A DNA stretch of 64,000 nt from contig MNCI01001941.1 in assembly GCA_015680685.1 (NCBI GenBank), positions 368,012-432,011 on the forward strand, given 5' to 3'. The position numbers were made by a program, and so were the translations under genes. Of the stretch, positions 48,721 to 60,064 are shown piece after piece. A model generated the notes under the pieces. It was not told the DNA's origin, searched no databases, and was given only the letters and a program-made list of their open reading frames with translations. Source of the stretch: Gnetum montanum. Taxonomy: Eukaryota; Streptophyta; Gnetopsida; Gnetales; Gnetaceae. Numbering within the stretch: position 1 is the stretch's first letter; each line of letters starts with the position of its first letter.

Positions 48721-48830
48721 TGCACGTCACGTTAGTCTGACCAGAGCAGTGAGAGAAGACAAGATTGCACGAAATTCTTTAGTTGCACGTCACGTTAGTC
48801 TACCCAGAGCAGTGAGAGAAGACAAGATTT
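48721..48830 (+). promoter_or_regulatory. 63-bp tandem duplication with ACGT-core sites upstream of prenyltransferase gene
   Basis: The block TGCACGTCACGTTAGTCT occurs at 48721 and again at 48784; the shared part runs through GAGAGAAGACAAGATT. Each copy holds two overlapping ACGT cores (GCACGTCACGTT), the type bound by plant bZIP factors. It lies about 340-450 bp before the ATG. The promoter role is inferred from position only. Confidence 0.55.
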
Positions 48831-49037
48831 TCTGTTACAAACTTTTACGGGACCATAACGGCGATGGAAACTTAAACAAATCAACGTCTAGGCACGTTGG
48901 CACAAGTTGCAAACGGACACTGCAAAATGATGATGCTGATCTTTCTTACCGTACGAAGCTGTTACGTGTCCAAGCTAACAACACGTAGTTCTGTCCCTCG
49001 TTGTTCTCGTTCGTCTTCGTTTCCGTCGATTGTAATA

Positions 49038-49253
49038 ATGGAACGCTTCCTTAAGAATTCTCACTTGAAATGCTTTTACGTTGACGGTGCCTTTGCGGCG
49101 TTGAATTGCATTGCATTGCTGGTTTTGGTTTTGGTTTTGGTTTGGCTGCTGCTGCTGCTGCTTGCAAATGGCTTCGAGAGTTTTTTGCCGTACAAGCTTC
49201 CCTACCTGCCAAAGAATTCCTTCGCTCGCAAGCATTGCGCAGCAAGGTAATTT
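49038..49253 (+). other. Upstream ORF overlapping the prenyltransferase start
   Basis: ATG at 49038 opens a frame that passes the main ATG (49168) in another frame and stays open to the end of exon 1, stopping just inside intron 1 if unspliced. Its Leu-rich coding comes from the GGTTTT and CTG repeats at 49118-49162. If transcribed, it would reduce initiation at 49168. Confidence 0.4.
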
Positions 49254-52200
49254 CAGAATCGTTTTTTCTTTACGCCTAGAAAGCTTGCTCACTTATAATT
49301 TCCGGCGTCGAAATTTATTATAAGTCATTCGTTAAGATACGCGGCTTCGTGTCGACTGGACTCATTGGAATGGTATTTTAGCCACATGCTGCTCCCGCGG
49401 CTGTGCAAATGGGATGGAATCGTTGGCCAGAAAGGCCTTTAGCTAACCTGTGGTTCTGTCCAGGTTCGCTGATCTTGGATGGATAAGGAAATTATATAAT
49501 GGATATATTAAGTAAAATAAGTAAAATAGACAACTTAAAAGCTCGTGCTGCTTCTAGGCTTGGTTCAGTCGGTATCGAAATCTTCGATAAAATAAATTAA
49601 ACGACTCCTGCTACTACCACGCTTGGTTCAGCGTAGTTTCTGTGTTGAAATTTCAATAAACAACTGCATAAATGTGTGCATTGTAACTAGAGGTTTATTG
49701 ATAATTTCTCGCCGCTGTGGGGCAACTCTGGCGGTTGCTATTGTTTAAAATTCGAAAGTCCAGGTACGAGCGTAGGTCCGAGAAATGACAATAGTTTATT
49801 GAAACCTTCAAATACATTTAATTAATGAAACTCAAACGTATACTTGTCATTCCTTGCAGCCGTCTACTTCTTGGAGGCGATGCTACCGGTTAGCTGACAC
49901 GGATGATTATGCATGCCAAACAGATGAACGAAACATATTACCCTCTTTATGTCTCCGAATGGTTCGACGATGTTTGCACACTAGTGCTTAATATTCTAGA
50001 GGCGTAACTTCTCCATGCATGGTTAGGCGAAAAAGTCCACGTATTGTTTGCAGCTTTGCAAATTCAGCAATCCTCTGAATTTAACTTTCCATCGGTCAGG
50101 CTTTTTCAGTTTTCTCATTCCAACTTGTCTAGTTTCATGTTAACCAGTTACTCACTTATCAAGTTGGATAAAATGTTAAAAATAGGTGCATGTATAACTT
50201 TATCTGCTACTTCTAGAGTACTGACAACTTATAGTTTTTTTTTAATCCCCTGCCAGCAAGAAACTAATATACCATAGCAGATAACAAGAATCCTTAATTA
50301 ACAGGACAGTTGCTTGCTTCCTGCTTCTTTTAAAATATGTTAACAAAGAATTCTTGGTTGACAGGAAGTGTTTTGTTGCAAGGAAAAGTACCGGATCGTT
50401 ATCCTGTTTTGGTTAGACGCAAACGCACATTGGCATTGAGATCTCACAGGGCGTGGTTTCATGATTTGACGGCGCCGAACGGTTCCAAGTTCATGTTTCA
50501 GGAAGACAAGAATGCAATATTGGTGCATTCGACATCGAAAACCGCTGATGAATTTCCTGCCAATTCTTCGCCGCTGACCATCGAAACGCTTTATGGCACC
50601 CTGAATGCATTTTACCGATTCTCACGGCCTCACACTGTCATTGGGACCGTGAGTAAAGGAATTAACAGTTAGTTCAATAAACTGTAAAGATCTCTTTTAT
50701 TTTCTATTTAGTAAACATGATATTTGATGTCCAGTTTATAGGAATCGCTTCAGTTTCTTTTCTGGCTGTTGAGAGCATTTCTGATTTCTCTACAACATTT
50801 GTCGTCGGTCTTCTGAAGGCGAGTCCTCTCAATTGAATATGGCTGAACAATATACTCTTAAAACTCATGTGGCCAATTCAGAAAAGAAACATTGTTTAAG
50901 ACGTTATATGTTTTAATTCTCCTTGATGTGCATTGTAGGCTGTAGTTCCAGCTCTCTTTATGAACATATATATTGTAGGTTTGAATCAAATTTCGGACAT
51001 CAAGATAGATCAGGTTTGTTGTCTTCTGCGTTGTCTTGACATTCTGGGATTTTTCAATTCCGTTGAGGAGGATTTATTTAGGAGTGATGTTGATGCAGGT
51101 CAACAAGCCATATCTTCCTCTAGCTTCTGGTGAATTTACACCAGGAATTGCGGTTGCTATAGTAGCAATATCTGCGGTTCTGGTATGTATGCGGTTATGG
51201 ACTTCCCTCATTCGTGGGCCTAATTCGTAAAGTTTAGATTTTTTTTAAAAAAGTTTCTAAGTGAATGTCTGTCTTTTTTGCTTATAAAGTAGATAGACAT
51301 CTGCATGGGTCTTCACAGACAGGAAACAAAATCCCTAAAAAACAGTGATCAATCCTGACATACAGGACCCTGCCACAACAAAAGCATAGAGTATATTCAT
51401 ACTCTTTTACTTGCTTTTATAGAATTTATCAAATACAGCCCTTGAAGCGTTGTCAATTCATGGATTGTGTAATTATGATGAACTCATAGGGTTAAAGTTT
51501 TTTGCGATGAAGGGCATAGAGGAACAGCTGTTTGCAATTTTTTTTTAACAAATTCGATCCACAGTTATATTCAGTTTTGGAGAAAGAATTAAAGCACTTG
51601 TTCCTAATGACGATTTCTTCCATATTGCCTGATTTTTAGGCTTTTCAAAAACATTCTTAACGGATATGGTGCTTAGACTCTGATCTAACTAAATTCATTT
51701 TATTTGCAGAGTCTTGGTATGGGCATTTATTTTGGTTCACCTGCTTTGTTTTCTGCTTTGGCAGTAAGCTTTGCCCTTGGAACTGCATATTCCCTCGATG
51801 TAAGATTTCTAATAAACTAGCATAGCGAAATCAATTAATGGACGCAGATAACATAGGCTCTTACTCATTCAATGTGAAAATTTGCTCATTCTCAAATATT
51901 CTAACAAGTGAGAATCCTTCTTGGACTTGTTAACTTGTGTTGAATCAGCTACCTTTTTTAAGATGGAAAAGGAACGCGTTTGTAGCTGCAAGCTGCATAT
52001 TGTGTGTGAGAGCAATAGTTGTTCAAATTGCTTTTTATATGCACATGCAGGTAATTCTGAATCCAGTGATTGTTTACAGTCTAGTGTGTCATGTTTTGAA
52101 TAATTGGAACTTTATATTAGTGGAGGCAAGAAATTTATTTTAAAAAATTTAACCGAAAACTTTGCATGCTTCAAATGGTGTCTTCATAACGCAGTTTACT

Positions 52201-52350
52201 AGTTTTCAGGAAAAAGCTAAAATTTTAATTTTTCTTTGTTGCTCAACTTTTCAGAGTTACGTTTACCTGAGGCCTGCACTGATGACAACTCCGCTGATCT
52301 TTGCTACAGCATTTATGTGCTTCTTCTCAGTTGTGATTGCTCTTTTCAAG
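49168..52350 (+). CDS. VTE2: Homogentisate phytyltransferase-like gene, exons 1-8 (3' end not in window)
   Basis: UbiA-family plastid membrane enzymes of this type join homogentisate and phytyl diphosphate in tocopherol synthesis. Exons: 49168-49246, 50365-50648, 50735-50818, 50939-51013, 51099-51182, 51710-51799, 51949-52050, 52255-52350. All are open and join in phase, giving 281 codons. The ATG at 49168 starts a Ser/Arg-rich probable transit peptide ([15 protein letters not shown]). Then come [13 protein letters not shown], the first Asp-rich motif [37 protein letters not shown] and LIFATAFM before [10 protein letters not shown]. About five or six hydrophobic segments are present. The next exon, with the second Asp motif (DIPD...), is missing; intron 8 runs into transposons. 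Exon boundaries fall at phase 0 except after exon 1. VTE2-derived prenyltransferases of specialised metabolism cannot be excluded. Confidence 0.88.
49247..50364 (+). other. Intron 1 of the prenyltransferase gene
   Basis: 1118 bp, donor AAG/GTAATT, acceptor TTGACAG. CpG-containing sequence without recognisable repeats; no other gene seen. Confidence 0.75.
50819..50938 (+). other. Intron 3, GC-AG type
   Basis: Exon 3 ends CTGAAG at 50818 and the intron begins GCGAGT. It ends TTGTAG at 50938. The only nearby GT (GAGT at 50823) would put exon 4 out of frame, whereas GC gives LLK joined to [11 protein letters not shown], the order seen in the family. Confidence 0.75.
51183..51709 (+). other. Intron 5 of the prenyltransferase gene
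   Basis: 527 bp, GTATGT to TTGCAG. No embedded gene or repeat recognised. Confidence 0.75.
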
Positions 52351-52876
52351 GTAACCCTCTTATCTTACTGCATGGCTGGTATAATTTAATTCTGATGAAT
52401 ACGTTCACTTGAGGATATTATGCTTTAAACCATATAAAAGTTCATTTTCCAAAGGCTGTTTTGTATACCTAACTCATTATACAACATTTTAAAAAATAAT
52501 TTATTTTTAAATTATTGAAAAAACTATAACGTTCACCACTTGGATGACATGCATTTTGGAAACGTTCTCATTTTCATTTTCTTTGTTGGCATTGTTCAAA
52601 TTTTGTCCATAAGTTTGGACAATACTATGCACACTGGCTTTCATACCCAATATTGCTGATTTATGTTGCATCAAATTAACATTGCAAAGAATTCTTTTTA
52701 CATCATTAACCAAACTGTTTTGGGAGCCACAAACATTCCATCCAATTAGTGGGGTGGGACTGGAGAGAACTGCATATTAAGCATAATATATAATCATAGA
52801 GCCACTAACAAATCATTTCCTTTGGGATTTGAATTCCTCTAGTCTGTTGTTGATGTTACTTACTGCTTTTTTGTAG

Positions 52877-53038
52877 CAAGAAGATGAAGGGTTGTGCTTT
52901 TTGCCTTGTAAATATTTAAGCTCTGATGCTGCTGGGAAGTTCAATAAGTGGGGTTGGGGAGGAAAAACCTTGATCTTAACAACTGCTCAGGTCATCTGCA
53001 CACTCGGGAATGCAGCCAAAGAAACATGGCTTATGTGA
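52877..53038 (+). CDS. Candidate alternative terminal exon (hypothetical)
   Basis: Preceded by a strong pyrimidine tract and TTGTAG. If spliced to exon 8 the frame stays open for 53 codons (QEDEGLCFLPCKYLSS to AKETWLM) and stops at TGA 53036-53038. The peptide has no similarity I know to the family's C terminus. The product would lack the second Asp-rich motif and so probably be inactive. An open frame of this length can occur by chance. Confidence 0.25.
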   Translation, partial: QEDEGLCFLPCKYLSSDAAGKFNKWGWGGKTLILTTAQVICTLGNAAKETWLM

Positions 53039-53129
53039 AGCTTAAGCTTTTCAACTCATTGGTTGACAAGCTAATAAGTTGGGAAATCCAATGAAGATCG
53101 TAATGACGTGACTTCTCATTTTGGAAGGT

Positions 53130-53240
53130 ATTAATTGCAAGATCTTTATATTTTTGGGCATATTGTTTAGGATCAAACCACAGGCCGGGTCACTTTAGGC
53201 CAACATCTCTACCACTTAGTATGAGTTGAAGCCTTTCCTT
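53130..53240 (-). mobile_element. SINE-like tRNA-derived remnant
   Basis: On the minus strand, TACTAAGTGGTAGAGATG (from about 53223) resembles a pol III A box. GTGGTTTGATCCT (plus 53168-53180) resembles a B box about 35 bases further on. The spacing fits a tRNA-derived SINE head. No cloverleaf can be drawn, so it is not a tRNA gene. Confidence 0.4.
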
Positions 53241-53489
53241 TTGATAATGATGTCTATGTTGGGCTCTACATCTTTCAGCATCGGTTACTTTTTTGTGAGT
53301 GTCCCTTCACATCTTCGGCAACACTCACAAAGTGGGGGCAATGTTCAGGGGTTGGAATCTTATTCTCACACATCATTGTTTGTCATCTAAAATTGAAACT
53401 GAATTTTTACTCACGTCTACTGAGATCCTCTTGGATGTATTCTTGGATGTTTCAGATAGAGCAGTTTCAAAATTCCTCTTTTTACAGAT

Positions 53490-53565
53490 TTGTTTTTTTT
53501 TTTTAAATCTATAACTCAGGGTTTCTATGTCAAGGCTCTTATCACTAAGCTAACACCTCCTTGAT
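53490..53565 (-). mobile_element. Second SINE-like remnant with A tail
   Basis: The minus strand reads TTAGCTTAGTGATAAGAGCC, an A-box-like start. About 30 bases later comes a weak B-box-like GAGTTATAG, then a run of 12-13 A (plus T run at 53492-53504). Confidence 0.3.
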
Positions 53566-56500
53566 CATCATTTCTAGTAATTCTGCCCACATTGCAGCTC
53601 AATCTCACTTTTGAGCAAAAGTTAATGTCAATGTAACAACGTTGCCCCGACATTGTTTGGCACCCCAAGGAATTCACTAAGATCCAATGGATCTGGGGCA
53701 GAAGACCTAGGGAATACGCCTCTAACAAGCAAGCATCCCAAGAAAGAGTACAAGTAGCAACATAGCTTCTTAATATAAGTATGGGAATGCACCTCAAAGA
53801 GGATAACTAACTCCAAACAAGGACCTTGCAAACAAGCACACAAACAACCTTATAGACAACATTATAGACAACATTGGTGGAAGGGGAAACGATGCATCTA
53901 CAAGGGATGGCGTCTCACCTCCAAAACCCTCACATTTTGGTACAAGGTGTGGCTTGGCACCATACCAGAACTATCCAATCTTGGCTACCTACATATGTAC
54001 AACCACTGTAGAATCAGGGCCATGTAGTTCTCCATGTGAGGGTAGTATGAAGAGAACTTAGCAAGAGTTGCAATAGGACGGTGTCTTGTTGTTGACTTGG
54101 TACCACCAAGCTGGGATGGGTTGTTTCTAACACTTGAGAGCCACCCAAGGATGCCTCAGAGTGTTCCATGGCCCTCGAACCATGGGGAGAGCCCAAGAGA
54201 ACCATCACCCTGGGACATCTCTCACAATCCTTCCCTGCACAAAAGAAGCAACGTCCTTAGAGTGGAGCCTAGGATGACTTTGAGAGTACACTTCAAGTAT
54301 GGGTTTGGAACTCCATCAACTTCGGGGAATCTATCAACTCAATGGACGCCAGGCTTGAAGGAAGGTACCAACCCCAACACCTGATACGTCCTTCCATCCA
54401 ATGCCTTGCATGAAACACAAAGGGCACTTGGAGGAATCCCAAAGACTTCCCAACTCTGTGACAAGTGAGAGTAGTCCAACCCAAAGGGCCAACGTCTCTA
54501 AGGCATCCCCTAGATCTGTCCCTTCTTAGGTCTAGAGGCTTATCTTCTTGCATTGACCCATACCTATGGAAGAAGACAACTCTTCTTCCACAAGTCCAAC
54601 TGAGTTCCTTTGTGAATGTCATCTGAGCACCCATCAATTTTTTTAATCATCGATTTTGAGGGCTCACTAGGGCCACTACCCATGGTGATGGACTTGGGAA
54701 CATAAAATTGAGAGGGAGAACATGCTCCAAAAGAGCCATGTCTCCGCAACCAACTCATGCTTGCCAGAACTCCACGTTCTACTACTTGCATCCAGACCCA
54801 TGGGGTCTCACTAGTGTAACCATCTAAGCACAAAATTTGTGTGTTTGTATCATGTACATTTGTTTCATCATGTTTGTTCAGGCTGGTATGAAGGGAGTCG
54901 AGCGTGTTCTCCCTTCAAAACAAGGTACAAGGGTAGATCTTTTGAGCTTGACCTTGTCGTTCGTAGACACACCAGCATCGCATTCCTTATTTCACCATCC
55001 AACACTATCCAATTTCCACAACAAGAGAGAAGATCCAAAATTTGTTTGGAAAACTTCTCCAAGAGGCTAACATAACATACCAACCCAATCTATCATCAAC
55101 CTCCTTAGGGATTGTCCAACATCGAGAATGCCTACTTGAATGCTGGGACAAGTGGAGGATATGATGGGCAGCCAACCTCAAGATAATTTTTCATACACAC
55201 GTCTCATGCCAGCTGCTACCACATCATTGATCGTAATCATAATGTCCTATTTAGGGGAAAGGATCAACCGCACTTGCAACTTAAAAGCTATCCTTCCCAC
55301 TCCAAGATATGGGTCAAGCACCATTTTCTGAACACTTGGTCTAGGGAAGCATGGAGAGTCACCTTTGAGGGCAACCATGGTCATGAATTCTCCAAGGAAC
55401 ATCTACACTCCCAAAGTCTGAATTTTTCTATCATGCTAAGAATAATTGCCATTCACCATCAACACCTATCATTGGATTTTTGAACTTCAAGGAAGGATCC
55501 TCTTTGGAAGGTTTCTTCCATAAGCAAGTATAGTAGTCCAGCTACACCTTACCCATGATACACACCCAAGTAGTCCACATAGCCAACAAAACCGTAACGT
55601 CCAACTTTTACCAGCTGAGGGAAGACATGGATTTACAAGTCTTACCCAGATTTGATTCCACCTTAAGAACAACTCGAGAAGCGAAAGAGTTCATCCCTTA
55701 AAAATTTTATCAAGAGGGATTTCTGTTTCATCTTGGGAGATTTGGTTTTCTGTTTCATACATCCCAATCCACCCCGTTTACAACAATTGTGGTGCACAAG
55801 GCCGCACCACTGCCTATTACCATTCAGCCCAAACAACAAACATGAGTCAACAAGAACATTTTGCCCATAGGAGGACTAGGTCCTCAAGACAATTTTACAA
55901 AGAATGGGCTTCACCAACATCAGCTACCAACTCAAAACAATACATGATTCATTTCTGAAGGATTTACAATAAGGATGGTCTACCAGAGAACCCCAACAAG
56001 GAAGTCCCTCTAGAGCCCCAAAAGCTAAGAGAAAGTACATAAGATCACACCTTTCTTACAAGAAGGGAGATATATACATTTAGGCTACATCAACAACACG
56101 GCCTTGCAAAGGAGGTTCCATGAATTCCACCAAGGTAACAACATTCTGTCTCTAAAAACAAGCCAAGAGTTCACGAACATGGGACCACTGATAGGAACAA
56201 GTTCCAAACATCAACTGCTTCTAGATACCATCTAGGAAACAACTGTCTTAATACAACTTGCATTATTATTTCAGGAACTGAAGAGGGCATCCATCGGAAT
56301 GGAGAATGACCCCTCATAGGATTAGAGAATCACCAAGTAATATAGTGCTCAGCCTTGCTGTCCCACCAAAGAGGTTAGGACACTAACATGAATTAACAAT
56401 ACACCAGAGAAATGGGACAATACATTAGGGAGAGACGGTGTGATACATCAGTGTACACAAGGAATGAGGTACACGGAGGAGATTTGGCAAGACACCATAG

Positions 56501-58072
56501 CCTACTAGGCACAATGAGTCCCAATTCATGAAATCACACCATAGTCAACAAAAGCACCAATAAGTCCCAATCCATGAGAGTGCATCATAGCCCTTAGAAG
56601 CACCAAAAGCAACCGATCACAAGAGCACACCATCATCCACGAAGCACTAGATGCCCCCAATCATGAGAGCATAGGCTCAAGTGTTTTCGAGCACATCCAA
56701 GCCCACCAAGCAAGGCCTCCAAGAGAAGTCACAATTTTTGTAATTGTGACATCATTTATTCAAGGATGGACCACCATCTCAACGTTTGCAAAATTGCTCT
56801 ACCATCACATCCAGCCATGGAAGAGAGAGTCTAGGTGCCGATACCCAAAACTCAACTCTAATCCATAGCTAGACATAGCAGCATCACCTTGATTTGAATT
56901 TTAGTCTACCATTGCAATTCACATGGCCACTGTGGACCACCCGCTATCAATATCAAGCACATCGAACCAATTTACTTTTTATTTCAGGCTACATACCACC
57001 ATCGATCACTTGTGGATAAGATTTCTGTGAGTCTAGGAACCCAAGAGGTAGTGTTCCCAAGATTTTTCCTGTCTCAAGAGTGTTCATCGAAGGACACACC
57101 ATCAAGGCATGCTAATATCACCAAAAACACAAGGCATCAGATCAAGAGCACCTTGGGCAAGAACATGCCCTGGCTTGCTCATTACAATATCATATCTCAA
57201 CAAAGAGAATTTTCTATGGGGTTTTCAATAGAATTACACATGAAGGCACAAAGGCCGCTTACAACATATCGGGAAGGTGCTTCAAGAACGAGCACTAGGA
57301 AAATTCCATACATCAAGCTTGGCCTTGTCACAGGGTGTGGCACATAGGCCTACAACGAGGAGACAATTGACTCACATAGGACAATAACATCTAGCACTTT
57401 TGTGTGCATAAACTATCAAAACTGAGAATATCACAATGTTACATTACAATCTCACACACCCGAGGATAGGAATACATTTAGTGAGCACAATACATGGTAT
57501 TTGGGAATGCTACCTAGGCCTAGAAGGCTATAGGATGAACTACCCAAGCCCATCCTAAGTTGAAAGGTTTAGGCCACTAGTAGCATACTAAGAAAGCACC
57601 ATGCTGTTTTGAGAAAAACTTGTCTCTGTCGTGGAATGTACACGATCATCTATCACATTGCATCCACTGCACAATCATCTCTACGTGTACACGAACAACC
57701 ATCGCACTAAACTCATTGCATGACTGCCATCGAACAAAAATGATTTGGGACATGAGCGCAATGATTAAATAATGGAACACGCCAATTGAGTATCCACCAC
57801 CTGCCACAATGGGACCTCAAGGCATTGGCCACTCTTGGGCCATTAGTATTCGGCATGGCCAAGGATACCATTTCATGCCATCTGCCAACCCAATATCTAT
57901 AGGGTCTAGGATGGATCACCATCCTCTGTTAGTGCTCACCTAGCACAGAGAGGCAAACAAATCATGATGTACCTATTGATTTATCACAGCCAAGGTACTG
58001 ATAAATCCACAACCCAATGTTGGGATTCTGAGACCAAATAATCAATTCATGAAAGCCTCAAGAGCACATATT
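53566..58072. other. Unclassified degraded sequence
   Basis: About 4.5 kb, less AT-rich than the left part, with short ORFs on both strands (54293-54637 minus, 57012-57347 plus) that I cannot assign. No gag, RT or integrase motif was found. It ends where copia element E begins. It may be intron 8 of the prenyltransferase gene or an old element filling it. Confidence 0.4.
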
Positions 58073-58867
58073 TGTTATAATCAGATCTGAAAACAATTAG
58101 ATCTGAAAACACACTACAAATGCTCTAGAGAAATTATTAGAACCCTACAGATCTGAATAAATCATTAGAGGCAAAATATTGCGTTGTAGCAGGTCAGGAA
58201 ACGCTATAAATCACTTTCAAAACATTCTAAACTCTAGCAAACATTTGCTGTGATAACAAAATGAAAGCAGAATGAAAACAGTAAAAATAGCACAAGAACA
58301 CAGAGAGTTATGTGGTTCGGGCCCTTTTTACCCTACTTGCACAACAATGCTAATATGCCTTTTATTCTTCTCAAATCTTCAGGACACAAGCCATCCTTGT
58401 AACTTTTCCAAACACCCAATCTGTTTTTCCAACAGATCTCAGATCAACACCAACAAGACTGACGTCTCCAAGGTAAAACCTTGATACAATGCTTTCACTT
58501 CAAAGCACACGATGATAAAAAGGCTACCCCAAGCCTTCTATTTATGAAGAAACATGAGGACCAAACCCCAATCCTAATACATGTGGGATAAAACACCAAC
58601 ATTAATGATTGTAACCACCACCATTAATGATTGTAACTATCATCATTAATGATTGTAACCATCATCATTAATAATTGTAACCGCCACCATTAATGATTGT
58701 AACTGCCACCATTAATAATTGTAACTGCCACTATTAATGATTGTAACCGCCACCATTAATGATTGTAACCGCCAATCCTAATACATGTGGGATAAAACAC
58801 ATCCCCACATCAAATGCAACATAAAAGGAAATACAACATTAATGTATTTTTCCTCATTTTTCCAACA
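58073..58867 (-). mobile_element. 3' LTR of E
   Basis: 795 bp; minus strand TGTTGGAAAAATG to ATTATAACA. Compared with the 5' LTR it has a 16-18-bp internal duplication near 58091. It includes a 22-bp minisatellite. Confidence 0.88.
58601..58776 (-). repeat. 22-bp minisatellite in copia LTR
   Basis: Eight units of ATTAATGATTGTAACCGCCACC (plus strand, variants). The array is flanked on both sides by CAATCCTAATACATGTGGGA. The 5' LTR has the first five units (62661-62768) before the gypsy insertion. Confidence 0.9.
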
Positions 58868-58949
58868 AACTCCCCCTTGAAGACAAATCCAACCAGCCTT
58901 CAAGAGATGTATACTTTTGATTAAGCTTCAGTTATCACAAGCTTTTTTT

Positions 58950-59938
58950 TTTGTCCCTGTAAATATTCATACCAAGAATTTTCTTTGCCTGTCCCAAATC
59001 CTTCATAGCAAATTCTTTGCCCATTTCCAATTTAAAACATTTTATTTCTGCTATATCATTTCCAGCAATTAGCATATCATCAACATACAACAATAACACT
59101 GTAAATTTACCTGAAACATCTCAGAAAAATACACACAATGGTCTAGGTTGTTTTTCTGATAAGATAGCTTCTTCATGAAAGTATCAAACCTTTTATACCA
59201 CTGCCTAGGGGCTTGTTTCAAACCATATAAACTATTTTTCAGTTTACAAACCAGACCTGAACCTTGCTGTTCTTCATACCCTTTTGGCTGTTTCATGTAA
59301 ATTTCCTCCTCCAAATCTCCATGGAGGAATGCTGTTTTTATATCAAGTTGTTCCAACTCTAAATCCATGTAGTCCACCAATGATAGCACTAAACGTATAG
59401 AAGATTGTTTTACTACTGGAGAAAAAATTTCTTGAAAGTCAATACCTGGTTTCTGTGCATAGCCTTTCACCACCAACCTAGCCTTGAAACGTTTTTCCCC
59501 ATTTGCCTCTGATTTAATTTTGTATAGCCACCTGCACTCCAAGGGTTTTCTCCCTTTTGGCAACTGAACTAGCTCCCAAGTTTTGTTCTGTTGGAGTGAT
59601 TCCCATTCATCATTCATAGCTGCCTTCCACTTTGTGGCATCAACATATGTCATGGCTTCCTTCACTATTTTTGGTTCACCACTATCGTTGTAAAGTACAT
59701 AATTCAATGACGGAGAGTACCTATTAGGAGGTTTGGTAGTTCTGGTTGACCTTCGAACCCAATGAGACATATCTGTAGCTTCTTGTTCATCATCTTCTAC
59801 CTCATTTTCTTGTTGTCCTGCATTTTCTCCTTGTTGTTCTAAGTTCTCAACTTGCTGCCATGTACTTTCAACATGTTGTCCAAAGTTTCCAGATTTGGAA
59901 AATCCATGAATTTCATCATTTTCAATTTCTTTAGTCAT
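58950..59938 (-). pseudogene. Broken, truncated RT of copia element E
   Basis: The minus frame from 59938 contains WKAAMNDEWESL, then CRWLYKIK, FKARLVVKGY, DFQEIFSPV, QLDIKTAFLHG, YMKQPKGYE and LKNSLYGLKQAPRQWY, the classical copia RT blocks. A one-base shift near 59105 moves the frame. YVDD (plus 59076-59087) is intact in the next frame, followed by MKDLGQAKKILGMNIYRD. Then the sequence jumps to the 3' untranslated region: the rest of RT and RNase H (about 1 kb) is deleted near 58950. Confidence 0.88.
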
Positions 59939-60064
59939 GCTAAAAGGAGTCCTTGTGCTTTCTGAGCCATTTCTGTCCTTGTCTTTCTTTTGCAGCTAAC
60001 TAAACATCACATTTTCTTTGAATTTAACATCCCTTGATCTCACTACACGTTTCAATTCAGGATC

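Larger units (their letters stand above)
52351..53500 (+). other. Start of intron 8 or altered gene 3' region
   Basis: Donor GTAACC at 52351. I searched to 58072 for the next expected exon (DIPD..GD, SFSV.LGQ) and did not see it. Only 52877-53038 offers a good acceptor and an in-frame stretch. The rest is AT-rich. Confidence 0.5.

Noticed and set aside
48975-49292. 105-codon minus-strand ORF
   Set aside because: Antisense shadow of the upstream region and exon 1; its poly-Gln is the reverse of the CTG repeat.
53130-53240. tRNA gene
   Set aside because: A- and B-box-like sequence is present but no acceptor stem or anticodon arm can be paired; a SINE head fits better.
53500-58072. Search for the missing prenyltransferase exon (DIPD..GD)
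   Set aside because: No frame gives the second Asp-rich motif or SFSV.LGQ, so the gene was not extended beyond exon 8.
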